In this document: positions 37,148-46,565 of the stretch, piece by piece
How positions within the stretch are numbered: position 1 is the first letter of the stretch
Layout of the letters: the number at the start of each line of letters is the position of its first letter
DNA from: an uncultured Mollicutes bacterium
Lineage (GTDB): Bacteria; Bacillota_I; Bacilli_A; Acholeplasmatales; Anaeroplasmataceae
Length of the DNA: 64,000 bases
Reading direction: 5' to 3'
Assembly: GCA_945923475.1 (NCBI GenBank)
Contig: CAMELE010000007.1
Location: 1-64,000, forward strand
Program-made: the position numbers and the translations under genes
Notes under the pieces: model-generated
Told to the model about the DNA's origin: nothing
Database searches by the model: none
The model's input: the letters and a program-made list of their open reading frames with translations, nothing else

Positions 37148-38890
37148 TTATAATCGTGTATCCCAACGATCACAGAATACATTATCCTGTGCTTTACCTT
37201 TAAATTTACTCTTTCCTTGCATTTTCTCAATTGCAATTCTTATATGCTCTCTTGTTGGAGCATAGGCATTAACTAATGTATGTACCTGTGGGAAATCAAT
37301 TAAATGGTTTGTATAGTTTAAGCTCATCGCAATGGTAGGAATTTCCTCGTTATACCATGGCATTTCCTTTGAATGATTGCAGCTCCATTTAATTCTAACC
37401 CAGTTTTCCTGAGCGTACCCCTTTACATTAAATACTACTAATGCAAAATCATATTTTTTCTTAAAATCCTCGCATGCTCCCTTGTCCATCATCTTAAGTG
37501 TGTTCATGTAGCTTGGACCATTTTTAATTTCAAGGTCATGAAATGAATCAAGTGCGTCAACCACGAAGCCAGCTCTCTCTAATTCCTCAATTACAACCTG
37601 TTTGGTCGCATCTCCATTATATGCTTTAGTAACTGGACTCGATCCAACATATACTAAATAGCATCTTTTCATATTAGATGAGAGTGGTAAGTATCCTCTT
37701 GTATCCTTAACAAGGGTAATACAGTCCATAGCAGCATCTATCGAATATGACTTGTGCTCCTCACACCCAATACATTTTAATTTTTCTTCAGTTGGAATCA
37801 ACATTTCAGGCTTATATAGGTGAAGATGAGCCTTTAATGCAAGAATTCTTGTAACCGCATCATTTAATCTTTCCATAGATAATCTACCATCAGCAATGGC
37901 TGCTTTAATATATCCTATATCTTCCTTTTGATCATTCATGAATAAGAACATATCGCATCCTGCCGCAATTGCTCCAGGTACATATTCACTTCTTTTAGCT
38001 ACTGCAGCCATACCAATCATATGAGAGGCATCGGTAATAATAAGTCCATTAAATCCCATATCATTTCGAAGCAAATCAGTTAATAGCTCTGGCGATAATG
38101 TAGCAGGCTTAATATCCTTATCTAAAATTCCTGGGCGAAGCTTTTTTGACATTTGAGGAAGGGCAATATGACCAACCATAATTGCTTCTAAGCCGTCATT
38201 AATTAAGTTTCTGTATACATAGCCAAAACTTTCCTCCCATTCGTTAACAGATAAATTGTTAACTCCGAGAGCTAAATGCTGATCTAGTTCTTCAACCCCA
38301 TCACCTGGGAAATGCTTAGCAGTTGCAGCCATATTAGGATTAGCATCCTTTACTCCCTTGATGTATGCTCTTGCACATTCCAATACTTTTTTTGGATTAT
38401 CAGAAAATGATCTAGTGTTTACAATAGTATTTCGCCAGTTTTTATAAATATCTACAACCGGGTTAAACATCCAGTTGGCACCAATTGCAGAGGCTTCCCT
38501 TGCAGCTACTAAACCAACATGATATGCATGCTTTGTATCATCTGAAGCACCACATTCAACAGCTGTAGCTACAAATGTACCATTTGGTACTGCACCATTA
38601 CCACCATCATCACAATTAACTGCTATAAGCTGAGGAATCTTTGATAACCTTTGAACAGTTTTATTTTGCAAATAGGCACCATTCATATCTTGGTTTTGCC
38701 AACGCCAACCGCCGTTATGGACGGAATCGATAATTCCTTTTATTTGAGATTCATCTACTCCAGGATTAGCCTTTAAAACAACAAATAGCTGTCCAATCTT
38801 TTCATCAAGCGTTAAAGAGCTTAAAGTATCCTCAACCCATTTAACTTCTAAATCATTTAAATAAAATGGTTTTTCTTTTAGATTTATCAT
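37148..38890 (-). CDS. Glycoside hydrolase family 3 (beta-N-acetylhexosaminidase-like)
   Basis: 580 residues. KHFPGDGVEELDQHL and nucleophile Asp287 in IITDASHM resemble the NagZ-type GH3 enzymes, where a His in the KHFPGxG loop is the proton donor. The C-terminal alpha/beta domain (from about 390) is present. Such enzymes release terminal hexosamines or glucose. No signal peptide. First enzyme gene after the transporter genes; a hairpin (38974-38993) lies between it and the permease gene, possibly stabilising or attenuating the upstream message. Confidence 0.88.
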   Translation of the reverse strand: MINLKEKPFYLNDLEVKWVEDTLSSLTLDEKIGQLFVVLKANPGVDESQIKGIIDSVHNGGWRWQNQDMNGAYLQNKTVQRLSKIPQLIAVNCDDGGNGAVPNGTFVATAVECGASDDTKHAYHVGLVAAREASAIGANWMFNPVVDIYKNWRNTIVNTRSFSDNPKKVLECARAYIKGVKDANPNMAATAKHFPGDGVEELDQHLALGVNNLSVNEWEESFGYVYRNLINDGLEAIMVGHIALPQMSKKLRPGILDKDIKPATLSPELLTDLLRNDMGFNGLIITDASHMIGMAAVAKRSEYVPGAIAAGCDMFLFMNDQKEDIGYIKAAIADGRLSMERLNDAVTRILALKAHLHLYKPEMLIPTEEKLKCIGCEEHKSYSIDAAMDCITLVKDTRGYLPLSSNMKRCYLVYVGSSPVTKAYNGDATKQVVIEELERAGFVVDALDSFHDLEIKNGPSYMNTLKMMDKGACEDFKKKYDFALVVFNVKGYAQENWVRIKWSCNHSKEMPWYNEEIPTIAMSLNYTNHLIDFPQVHTLVNAYAPTREHIRIAIEKMQGKSKFKGKAQDNVFCDRWDTRL

Positions 38891-38971
38891 TATTTTGTCC
38901 CTCCTATTTTATATATTTTTTTATAAATATCGAAAATTCAGTATTCAGAAAAAAATATATAACCTAAGGAG

Positions 38972-38995
38972 TAGGGAGCATTTATATGCTCCCAT
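38972..38995 (-). promoter_or_regulatory. Intra-operon hairpin between transporter and glycosidase genes
   Basis: GGGAGCA-tttata-TGCTCCC stem in the 119-nt gap; no T tract directly after it on the minus strand, so more likely a processing or partial attenuation element. Confidence 0.45.
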
Positions 38996-39009
38996 TCCCT
39001 ATATTTTTA

Positions 39010-40029
39010 TCAGCTGGTTAAGCCACCCATATCTTCCTTTTGTTTCTTTCTAAAAATCTTTTTTAGCCATAATTTTACATACATAACTATCTGATCCCAG
39101 AAGCCTGAAATGAAGATAAATATTGCTAAGAATACTGCATAACAAATAGTCTTAACGCCACCACTTATACCATTTGAATCTAAACCACAATATAATAATT
39201 GAATTGATAATGCACCAATAAGTGTTCCAAAATTACCATCAATAAATCTAGATAGGAATAATCCAAATAATGATGGAATAATATTACCAAATAAGGTGCC
39301 TGCAGTTGAAAGTGGAACAGTTATCGGATTAATGAAATTAGATACTGCATATAAAGAAGCAGCCAAACCAAATATAACTCCAGAAACCGCATAACAAATA
39401 AGCGTATTTTTAACCTCGTTTATACCAATATTTACTGCAGAACTTTGGTTTTTTGCAAGCAACGAAGCTTGTCGACCCGCAACGGTAAACCTCTGGAAAA
39501 CAATACATATAGCAATAGCCAAAATTAATGGTACAATTACCAATGCAGATTTATAAAGCACTGCAATTGATGATTCTTGAATATTTATTGTATCAGAAAC
39601 TAGAAGTCCTGATAAGGATTCAAGTAAGAACGTCGTTCCTAAAGAAATTACTGCAATCGGTACGCGAACCTTTATATAAATTAGACCATTGAGTAATGAA
39701 GCTATAACCGCAACAACAATACAAATTAGCATAAAAGGGAAAACACCTATACCTGTTGCAACATGTATTTTTGTCGCAACAATGGCAGCTATGATTGTAA
39801 TTGCTCCTCCAGAAAAGTCAAATCTACCATATCCTAATTGAAAGCCAATACCCAATGCGATAATTGCCATATATGAAGTTTTTCTTAGAAGAATGGCAAA
39901 TGTATCTGGGTTAAAAATATTGTAACTATTATTATTTGCAGTACACACAATTAGCATAACTAAATAAATTGCTACAGGCATGAAGAATATTGCCATTAAT
40001 TTTTGAAATATTGTTTTCTTCTTACTCAT
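39010..40029 (-). CDS. ABC sugar permease (RbsC-like), second permease
   Basis: 339 residues with eight to ten membrane segments of the BPD_transp_2 family (GLGFQLGYGRFDFSGGAITIIAA and the LLAKNQSSAVNIGINEVK cytoplasmic loop that docks to the ATPase). It pairs with the permease at 41251. Two different permeases in one unit are expected for a heterodimeric channel. It follows the substrate-binding protein gene by 38 nt. Import of a sugar or oligosaccharide is inferred. Confidence 0.88.
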   Translation of the reverse strand: MSKKKTIFQKLMAIFFMPVAIYLVMLIVCTANNNSYNIFNPDTFAILLRKTSYMAIIALGIGFQLGYGRFDFSGGAITIIAAIVATKIHVATGIGVFPFMLICIVVAVIASLLNGLIYIKVRVPIAVISLGTTFLLESLSGLLVSDTINIQESSIAVLYKSALVIVPLILAIAICIVFQRFTVAGRQASLLAKNQSSAVNIGINEVKNTLICYAVSGVIFGLAASLYAVSNFINPITVPLSTAGTLFGNIIPSLFGLFLSRFIDGNFGTLIGALSIQLLYCGLDSNGISGGVKTICYAVFLAIFIFISGFWDQIVMYVKLWLKKIFRKKQKEDMGGLTS

Positions 40030-40067
40030 TAGTGTATACCTCCTATTATTATTTTAATTGAAGTAAA

Positions 40068-41216
40068 CTATTTTAATTTATTTAATACATACTCATTTGT
40101 CCAAGATTCTACTAAAGCTACAAGATCCTTATCAGGTGCACCTACTAATGCTTTAGCTTGTTCAAGTGTGAATAACGCATTTGCAAATGAATGCTGTGAA
40201 TCCATAGTAATTAGCTTAGTTTTAGCTGCAGTTAGTTGAGAAGCCTTAGTGAAATATATATAATTACCAACAGCAATCTTTTCATCAACAGGAATTGGAT
40301 CTGCACCATTTACAGCATTAATAATACGCATTAAAGGTAAGATAATTGAATCAGCTGGTGCACTACCTTCACAACGTAGTTGCTTATCCTCACCAAACTG
40401 GGCATCATATGTTGAATCATAACCAACATTATATAAATGAACAGATGGGTCTAAGTTAGGCATAACATACTTAGCAACAGAGTTTACTGCAACAATTGCG
40501 TCTACATTCTGAGCCTTTAAATTAGCCTTTTCAGTATCAGCTAAAGGACCAAATTTACAAGTCCATGTATCAGTATGATCACTGAACTCACCATATGTGA
40601 ATTGATCATCTGGGTGATCAACATTCCACTTAGTAACTAATTCTTTAAATCTATTTAAAGCGTCAGTTACCTTAGGGAAGAATTGAGATGAGAATGATCC
40701 TAAAACAATCTTACGATCTGTTGAAGCAGAAATAGCATTAAATAAGCTTTCTCCTCTTAATCCCCAGTCATATTCACCATCAGTAACTCCACCTAAGAAA
40801 TATTTGCTATCTCTTACTTCAGGAGTCTTCATAGCATTTGTCATTTCTTGCTTATATCCTACATAGTAGCATCCTGCATCCTCACAATTTTGAATTAATT
40901 CCTTAGCTTGAGCTGCATCTAGGTCAGCCATTGAAATAATTCCATTGAATCCCATACTTAGCTTTTCATTATAAGTATTTAAATTGGCAACAGAATCTCT
41001 CGAATTTAATAAAACCTCCTCATAAGTAAAGTTTAATTCATCCTTTAATGAATCCAAAATGCTTTCTACAGCTAATGTATTAGCATCTCCTTTTTGTTGA
41101 AGTCCAAGCAATATTTTAGCTTGTTTTGTTCCTCCATTTCCGTTACAAGATGCTAGCGTTAAACCAGCAACTCCAGCTATTACAGCTGTACTTAAAATTT
41201 TACTAATTTTTTTCAT
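40068..41216 (-). CDS. ABC transporter sugar-binding lipoprotein
   Basis: 382 residues, signal peptide with lipobox LASC, then a periplasmic-binding-protein fold of the type I (peripla_BP_4/ribose-like) class. Regions such as MGFNGIISMADLDAAQAKELI and YNVGYDSTYDAQFGEDKQ fit. It captures the substrate outside the cell and delivers it to the two permeases. The likely ligand is a sulfated or uronate-containing saccharide, from the enzymes in the same operon; the sequence does not show it directly. Confidence 0.87.
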   Translation of the reverse strand: MKKISKILSTAVIAGVAGLTLASCNGNGGTKQAKILLGLQQKGDANTLAVESILDSLKDELNFTYEEVLLNSRDSVANLNTYNEKLSMGFNGIISMADLDAAQAKELIQNCEDAGCYYVGYKQEMTNAMKTPEVRDSKYFLGGVTDGEYDWGLRGESLFNAISASTDRKIVLGSFSSQFFPKVTDALNRFKELVTKWNVDHPDDQFTYGEFSDHTDTWTCKFGPLADTEKANLKAQNVDAIVAVNSVAKYVMPNLDPSVHLYNVGYDSTYDAQFGEDKQLRCEGSAPADSIILPLMRIINAVNGADPIPVDEKIAVGNYIYFTKASQLTAAKTKLITMDSQHSFANALFTLEQAKALVGAPDKDLVALVESWTNEYVLNKLK

Positions 41217-41250
41217 TTTGTTTTTTTCTCCTTATCTTTTTTTTTTTTAT

Positions 41251-42273
41251 TTAACGAGGAAGATATTCCTCATTAGTTCTACATGTCATTGATACAATTA
41301 CCAAGAAGATAATTGCTTGAGTAATTAGAATAAAGCTTGGCGGTACACTACAATATGACATACCTGTACTAATCAAGTTATATGTTAAGCATCCAACAAT
41401 GGAACCTGATAGCCTTACTCTCATACCACCTTTAAGAGGAACCCCTCCCATTAGTAGCATAATCATAATATCCATTTGGAAATTTTCTGTTGCAGCAAGT
41501 GGCATAGACTTCGATCTACCAATTAGGAAGAATGCACAAATACATAAGAACACTGAGAACACTGCATAGCAGGACATTCTTGTTATTAATAGCTTTGCGC
41601 CTGCTTCATTAGCAGCTAGCTTATTTGCACCAATTGCTCTTGCACGTTTTCCAATTTTCGTATAATTTAGAACATACGTTGCAGCTATACATAATACTAC
41701 AATCACAATAATTACATAAATTTGATTTTCAGCCCATGCAAATCTTGCAGCAATATCTGAATTAGTAATATCAACACTTGTTCCACCGAATTTATCTTGA
41801 ATCAATGTAGATATACCCGAGAACAATTGCATCAAAATAACTGATGACATTACAGCCGGCAGCTTAACATATGCTCCAATAGTTGCATTAAACATTGCAC
41901 ATAGAATACCAATAACAATGATTGTTCCAAATGCTAAAAATATACTTCCGGTTGCATTTAATATTACGACAAATATAGCTCCATATACTGCGGTTTGATA
42001 ACCTACTGAAATATCAATTGAACCCATTGAATAAATAAATGTGGCTCCAATACCAACAATTAGAAGGGGTGTAATCTTCTTAACAAAATTTCTTAATGGA
42101 ACCTTGTCCCAAATTGAAACACCATTAATAATTGGAGGTAGGATGCTAAATACAATTAAGCATATAACGAATCCTAAATATGCTGCAAGTTCAAACTTAT
42201 GTAGCAGGATAAAATCTTTAATTAATTTTCGATTAAATTTGCTTTTTGGTTTTATTTCTTCGCTTTTTTCCAT
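41251..42273 (-). CDS. ABC sugar permease (RbsC-like), first permease
   Basis: 340 residues, about nine membrane segments; GIGATFIYSMGSIDISVGYQTA and the IGANKLAANEAG coupling loop match RbsC-type permeases. Starts 12 nt after the ATPase gene, so coupled. Forms a transporter with the second permease, the lipoprotein and the double ATPase. Confidence 0.88.
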   Translation of the reverse strand: MEKSEEIKPKSKFNRKLIKDFILLHKFELAAYLGFVICLIVFSILPPIINGVSIWDKVPLRNFVKKITPLLIVGIGATFIYSMGSIDISVGYQTAVYGAIFVVILNATGSIFLAFGTIIVIGILCAMFNATIGAYVKLPAVMSSVILMQLFSGISTLIQDKFGGTSVDITNSDIAARFAWAENQIYVIIVIVVLCIAATYVLNYTKIGKRARAIGANKLAANEAGAKLLITRMSCYAVFSVFLCICAFFLIGRSKSMPLAATENFQMDIMIMLLMGGVPLKGGMRVRLSGSIVGCLTYNLISTGMSYCSVPPSFILITQAIIFLVIVSMTCRTNEEYLPR

Positions 42274-42284
42274 TTTTGCACCTC

Positions 42285-43802
42285 CTATAGCATGTACTCA
42301 ATAATATCAGTTTGCTTAAGGTCCTTTGATCTTAAGAATTCCTTTACTACCTTTGCTTCCTTGTTTTTTTCAGCCATAATAAGAATTCTATCTGCCATAC
42401 CAATTAGTTCAGTTAGCTCTTCACTTATTAGCAGTATTGCTTTTCCTTCTTTTTTCATTTGATTGATTATGCCATACATTGCTTGCTTAACGCTTACGTC
42501 TACTCCACGTGTAGGACAATCCATAATAATCACATTTGCATCACAAGCTGTCCATTTGGCAAAGGAAACCTTTTGCTTGTTACCACCAGATAGCTTAGAA
42601 ACATACGTTTTTTTACTATAGCATTTAATAGATAAATTCTTTATTTGTTGATCAACAATTTCATTTTCTGTTTTAGGATTAATAAAACTAAATTTACTTA
42701 TTTTATCTAATGAAGGAAGTAAAATATTTTCCTTAATAGGTGCATCTAATATTAATGCTTCTGTATCACGATTTTTTGAAATGTAACCAACATTATTATT
42801 GATTGCTTTATTTGGAGAGGTGATTTTAACTCCATTACCTATAATCTCACCAGATTCAGGTTTTCTTACTCCAAATGCTAGCTGACCGACAAGATGAATA
42901 CCACAATCAGATAGTCCACCAATACCTACAATTTCACCTCGATGAACCTCTAGGTTAAAATCTTTAATATTACGATAATTTACATTTTTAAACTCAAGAC
43001 CAACTTCAGGTAAGCTAGATGGCTCAAAATCATCGCGGAAATATGCATCACCAATATCTCTACCAACCATTAATGTTGAGATAAGTTTTGCATCATATTG
43101 GTCCTTTGTTAAGGTATCAATAATATCGCCATCTCTTAAGACTGTTAAATGAGTACATTTATCCATAATTTCGTCTAGATCATGTGAAATAAATACTACT
43201 GCTTTTCCATTTGCTGCCATTTTATTGATTAAATCATATAAAATTTCGCGTCCTTCATGAGACAACGCTGTAGTTGTTTCATCTACTACAAGAATTTCAG
43301 GATCCTTTTCTACTGCTCTAATGATTTCAATAAGTTTTTTTGTTTCAAAGCCGAGCATATCAATAGGAGTATTTCCTTTAAAATTTGTAATATTAAACCT
43401 AGCAAGAATCTCATCTGCAGCCTTATACATCTTTTTCATATTAATAAAGCCATACTTTGAAAATTCTTTTTCTCTACCCGCAAACAAATTTTCTGCTACA
43501 GTTACATGTGGAATTGTATTTGATTCCTGAAGAATCATCGCAATACCAGCATTTTGTGCTTCTAGCATTGTTTTTGGACTCCAAGGCTTTCCCTTGTAAA
43601 ACATTTCACCTGAAGTAGCACCTTGCATTCCAGCCGCAATTGACATTATGGTCGATTTACCAGAGCCATTTTCGCCGATTAAACCTCTAATTTCACCTCG
43701 ATGTAGAGTAAAATCTACATCCTTTAGAGCAATCGTAGGACCATATTCCTTATGCATATGCTTCGCTTCAAATAATAATTCACCAAAACTTGTATTTTCC
43801 AT
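42285..43802 (-). CDS. ABC sugar transporter double ATPase (RbsA/MglA-like)
   Basis: 505 residues with two ATPase cassettes. The first has Walker A GENGSGKST (43-51) but a degenerate signature (TPIDMLGFETK); the second has a degenerate Walker A region (GGLSDCG) and a canonical signature KLSGGNKQKV. This split of intact sites is usual in RbsA-type proteins. The ATG at 43802 has GGAG upstream; the frame opens 39 nt earlier. First gene of the operon, driven from the promoter at 43864-43892. Confidence 0.92.
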   Translation of the reverse strand: MENTSFGELLFEAKHMHKEYGPTIALKDVDFTLHRGEIRGLIGENGSGKSTIMSIAAGMQGATSGEMFYKGKPWSPKTMLEAQNAGIAMILQESNTIPHVTVAENLFAGREKEFSKYGFINMKKMYKAADEILARFNITNFKGNTPIDMLGFETKKLIEIIRAVEKDPEILVVDETTTALSHEGREILYDLINKMAANGKAVVFISHDLDEIMDKCTHLTVLRDGDIIDTLTKDQYDAKLISTLMVGRDIGDAYFRDDFEPSSLPEVGLEFKNVNYRNIKDFNLEVHRGEIVGIGGLSDCGIHLVGQLAFGVRKPESGEIIGNGVKITSPNKAINNNVGYISKNRDTEALILDAPIKENILLPSLDKISKFSFINPKTENEIVDQQIKNLSIKCYSKKTYVSKLSGGNKQKVSFAKWTACDANVIIMDCPTRGVDVSVKQAMYGIINQMKKEGKAILLISEELTELIGMADRILIMAEKNKEAKVVKEFLRSKDLKQTDIIEYML

Positions 43803-43863
43803 ACGAATCTCCTTTCCTTCATAATGTTGATAAAAAATCATATTAACTTCTTTTTACACCTAA

Positions 43864-43892
43864 ATTATATAATCTTATGAAAGCGTATCCAA
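43864..43892 (-). promoter_or_regulatory. Promoter of the glycan-utilisation operon
   Basis: Minus strand TTGGAT (43887-43892), 17-nt spacer, TATAAT (43864-43869). Confidence 0.65.
43877..43891. promoter_or_regulatory. Catabolite-responsive element (cre) overlapping the operon promoter
   Basis: Plus strand ATGAAAGCGTATCCA matches the cre consensus WTGNAANCGNWNNCW at every defined position and covers the -35/spacer, so CcpA would repress the operon. Confidence 0.65.
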
Positions 43893-44008
43893 TTCGATTT
43901 CTTTTCTTTTTTTTATCATTTTTTTCTTAAATTTATATACATTTTTTTGTTATAAGAGCTTAGCTGATAAAAAAACTCATTTTTTTGCTTTATATTCTGT
44001 AAAACTTC

Positions 44009-44036
44009 TTGATTATACTCAAAAAAATGCTATAAT
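44009..44036 (+). promoter_or_regulatory. Promoter of the AraC-GH39 regulator gene
   Basis: TTGATT (44009-44014), 16-nt spacer, TATAAT (44031-44036), 35 nt before the start codon. Confidence 0.6.
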
Positions 44037-44070
44037 TAGCTAAAGAAAACTTTTTTTCAGGAGGTAAAAT

Positions 44071-46533
44071 ATGATTGGTTCAAAACTTGAAGCCATTAAT
44101 TTTATTGGCACATTACCTTATAGATGCATACTCTATGAGCCATATGCTACAAGAAGACATTATCACAATGAAATATCTATTTTTTTACTTATAAAAGGGC
44201 AAGCCGAAGTAATTGTTGAAGATAATCATTATGTTCTTAATGAAGATGATGTTATTCTTATTAATCCTCTTGAATCCCATGAATTAATTAGTGGATTGGA
44301 ATCCTATGGTATACTTCTTCAATTTGATCCAAAAAAATTCTATATTTCTAAAAATATTCATTTCAAGCATTTGATAAATGATACTACCGATTTGGACTTG
44401 CTATATCAACTTAAATCAATAATTTATACTGTATTTAAAAACTGTATTGAGAATAAATATTTTAATAATATCAGAACAATTCACGATCTAATAGCTATTC
44501 TTTTTGAAAATTGCCGCGAGCTTGAGTCTTTTGAAAGAAAGGTCAATAAGCATCAAGCCCGTATTGATGAAATTGCTGAATATATTGAAAAAAACTATTC
44601 TAAACGTATTACTTTACAGGAGCTTGCTAGTAAACAAGCTTTATCTATAAGCTACCTTTCAAATTTCTTCGAAAAGAATTTTGGTAAAACATTTCTTCAA
44701 TACTATAATGATATAAGAATTGACCATGCAATTGATGATCTTTTAAATTCTAATTTTTCAATTGACGAAATATCTTTAAGAAATGGCTTTGATGATCCAA
44801 GGTCATTTGTTTCAGCGTTTAAGAAAAGATATCATATTTTACCGAGTATATATAGAAAGAAATCTACATCAAGGCTGATGAAGGATAAGCTAAAAAACGA
44901 AAATGAAATTGATATAGATAAATTATCTTATATTAAAGAAAAATTTAATACTTTTTTAATTGATAAGCCAACATTATCTTCCGAGTTTATTAGCCCAGCT
45001 CCAGAAAAATTGATTGAAATTAATAGTTTGGATATTACAAAGCAAGGTACTCCATTTAACAAAAACTTTAATCATGCAATTGGAGTAGTTTCTGCTCATG
45101 ATATGCTCTTAGGTGATGTTCAATCAATGCTTATAAGAGCTAAAAAGGATATTAATTTTAAATATGTTAAATTTCATGGTATATTATCAGACGAAATGGA
45201 AGTTTATAACGAATCTCCTGATGGAGAGCCAATCCTAAACTTCTTCTTAATTGACAAGGTTCTAGACTTTATACTATCTATATCGATGAAGCCAATTATC
45301 GAGCTAACTTATATGCCAAGCCTATTAGCACTACATCCAAAGAGGTATTTATATAACAATAAATGCATTGCATCCGAACCAAAAGATTTAAACAAATGGC
45401 AGCATTTTATTGAAGGCCTTCTTGAGCACATTATATCTAAATATGGTGAAAACGAAATAAATACCTGGTATTTTACAATATGGAATTTACCCGAAAGTGG
45501 CACCTCCTTCTTAGGATTTGATTCAGATCAAAGATTCTTCGAATTCTACTTAAAAACATATAATTGTATAAAAGGATATTTACCAGATTCCGTTATGCTA
45601 TCCCCAACCATTGGACTAAGCCCAGGAAATCCTAGTGAGTTTTTTTCTAATTTTGTTGAGTTTTGCTCAAGCAATGATTGTATGCCTGATATAATTAACG
45701 TAACATACTCAAATGAAATATTTCAGATGATTGGAGATATGAATACCATTCAAACCACAGCATTTTTTAAAAAGAATCCTGATGCCTTATTAGAAGCAAC
45801 TAATAACACAATTAGTTTCTTTAAAGAAAAAAATATAAATGCGCCAATATTCCTTTCAACATGGATGCTTACATCCTCTCATAGAAATCTAATAAATGAT
45901 ACAGTCTTTAAATCCTGCTATTATGTTAAAAATTACCTACAGGTTCATGATAAAATAGATTTATTTGGACTTTGGTGTCTAACTGATCTTAATGGTGAGT
46001 CTCCACTTAATCCATCACTTTTTTATGGGGGACAAGGAATGCTCACAAAGCGTGGTATAGAAAAGAGCACCTATAATGCACTAATTCTTCTTTCAAAGCT
46101 AGGTAAAGAAATTATTTATCAGGATGAAGGAATATTAGTTACAAGATCCTATAAAAAAATTCAAATTCTATTGTATAATTATCAGCATTATTCTGATTTA
46201 TATGCTGAAGGCAAAATTACACTTGAGGCAAATAATCGTTATATTCCTTTTGACTTATCAAAAAAACATCGATATAAAATAGTTTTAAATAATATAACCT
46301 CAGATAAGGTGTTTATTAAAACATATACTGTCTCACAACAGCATGGCTCTAGTTACGATGCATTTTTAAGAATGGGTGGAGTAGAGTTAAAATATGATGA
46401 TGAATTTGATCATTTACAAAGACATTCAAGCTACTATATTGAGGTTGAAGAACAAAAAACAGTAAACAACACTATTACAATCAATAAAATCGTTCCTGTT
46501 TTAGGAATTTATCTAATTGAAATCAAGCTATAA
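44071..46533 (+). CDS. AraC-type regulator fused to a catalytically altered GH39 domain
   Basis: 820 residues. A cupin-like N-terminus (LPYRCILYEPYATRRHYHNEIS..., residues 1-130), two AraC HTH motifs (about 165-268), a linker, then a GH39-like barrel plus beta-sandwich (about 330-815). The segment TIWNLPESG replaces WNEP, so the acid/base Glu is Leu473, and FLSTWML replaces YTEW, so the nucleophile is Thr597. The enzyme fold is therefore probably a ligand sensor. The neighbouring GH39 keeps both Glu. Divergent from the ABC/sulfatase operon, which it probably activates; it starts 268 nt from the ATPase gene. Confidence 0.92.
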   Translation: MIGSKLEAINFIGTLPYRCILYEPYATRRHYHNEISIFLLIKGQAEVIVEDNHYVLNEDDVILINPLESHELISGLESYGILLQFDPKKFYISKNIHFKHLINDTTDLDLLYQLKSIIYTVFKNCIENKYFNNIRTIHDLIAILFENCRELESFERKVNKHQARIDEIAEYIEKNYSKRITLQELASKQALSISYLSNFFEKNFGKTFLQYYNDIRIDHAIDDLLNSNFSIDEISLRNGFDDPRSFVSAFKKRYHILPSIYRKKSTSRLMKDKLKNENEIDIDKLSYIKEKFNTFLIDKPTLSSEFISPAPEKLIEINSLDITKQGTPFNKNFNHAIGVVSAHDMLLGDVQSMLIRAKKDINFKYVKFHGILSDEMEVYNESPDGEPILNFFLIDKVLDFILSISMKPIIELTYMPSLLALHPKRYLYNNKCIASEPKDLNKWQHFIEGLLEHIISKYGENEINTWYFTIWNLPESGTSFLGFDSDQRFFEFYLKTYNCIKGYLPDSVMLSPTIGLSPGNPSEFFSNFVEFCSSNDCMPDIINVTYSNEIFQMIGDMNTIQTTAFFKKNPDALLEATNNTISFFKEKNINAPIFLSTWMLTSSHRNLINDTVFKSCYYVKNYLQVHDKIDLFGLWCLTDLNGESPLNPSLFYGGQGMLTKRGIEKSTYNALILLSKLGKEIIYQDEGILVTRSYKKIQILLYNYQHYSDLYAEGKITLEANNRYIPFDLSKKHRYKIVLNNITSDKVFIKTYTVSQQHGSSYDAFLRMGGVELKYDDEFDHLQRHSSYYIEVEEQKTVNNTITINKIVPVLGIYLIEIKL

Positions 46534-46565
46534 AAAAAGTCTATGCAAGTTGCATAGATTTTTTA
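46530..46565. terminator. Bidirectional terminator between AraC-GH39 and the HAD gene
   Basis: TCTATGC (46540-46546) / GCATAGA (46552-46558) stem with A-rich left and T-rich right flanks, useful to both convergent genes. Confidence 0.75.

Noticed and set aside
44071-46533. Frameshift or chimera artefact joining AraC and GH39 genes
   Set aside because: The frame is open through the linker with consistent base composition, and such fusions make sense in a GH39 locus.
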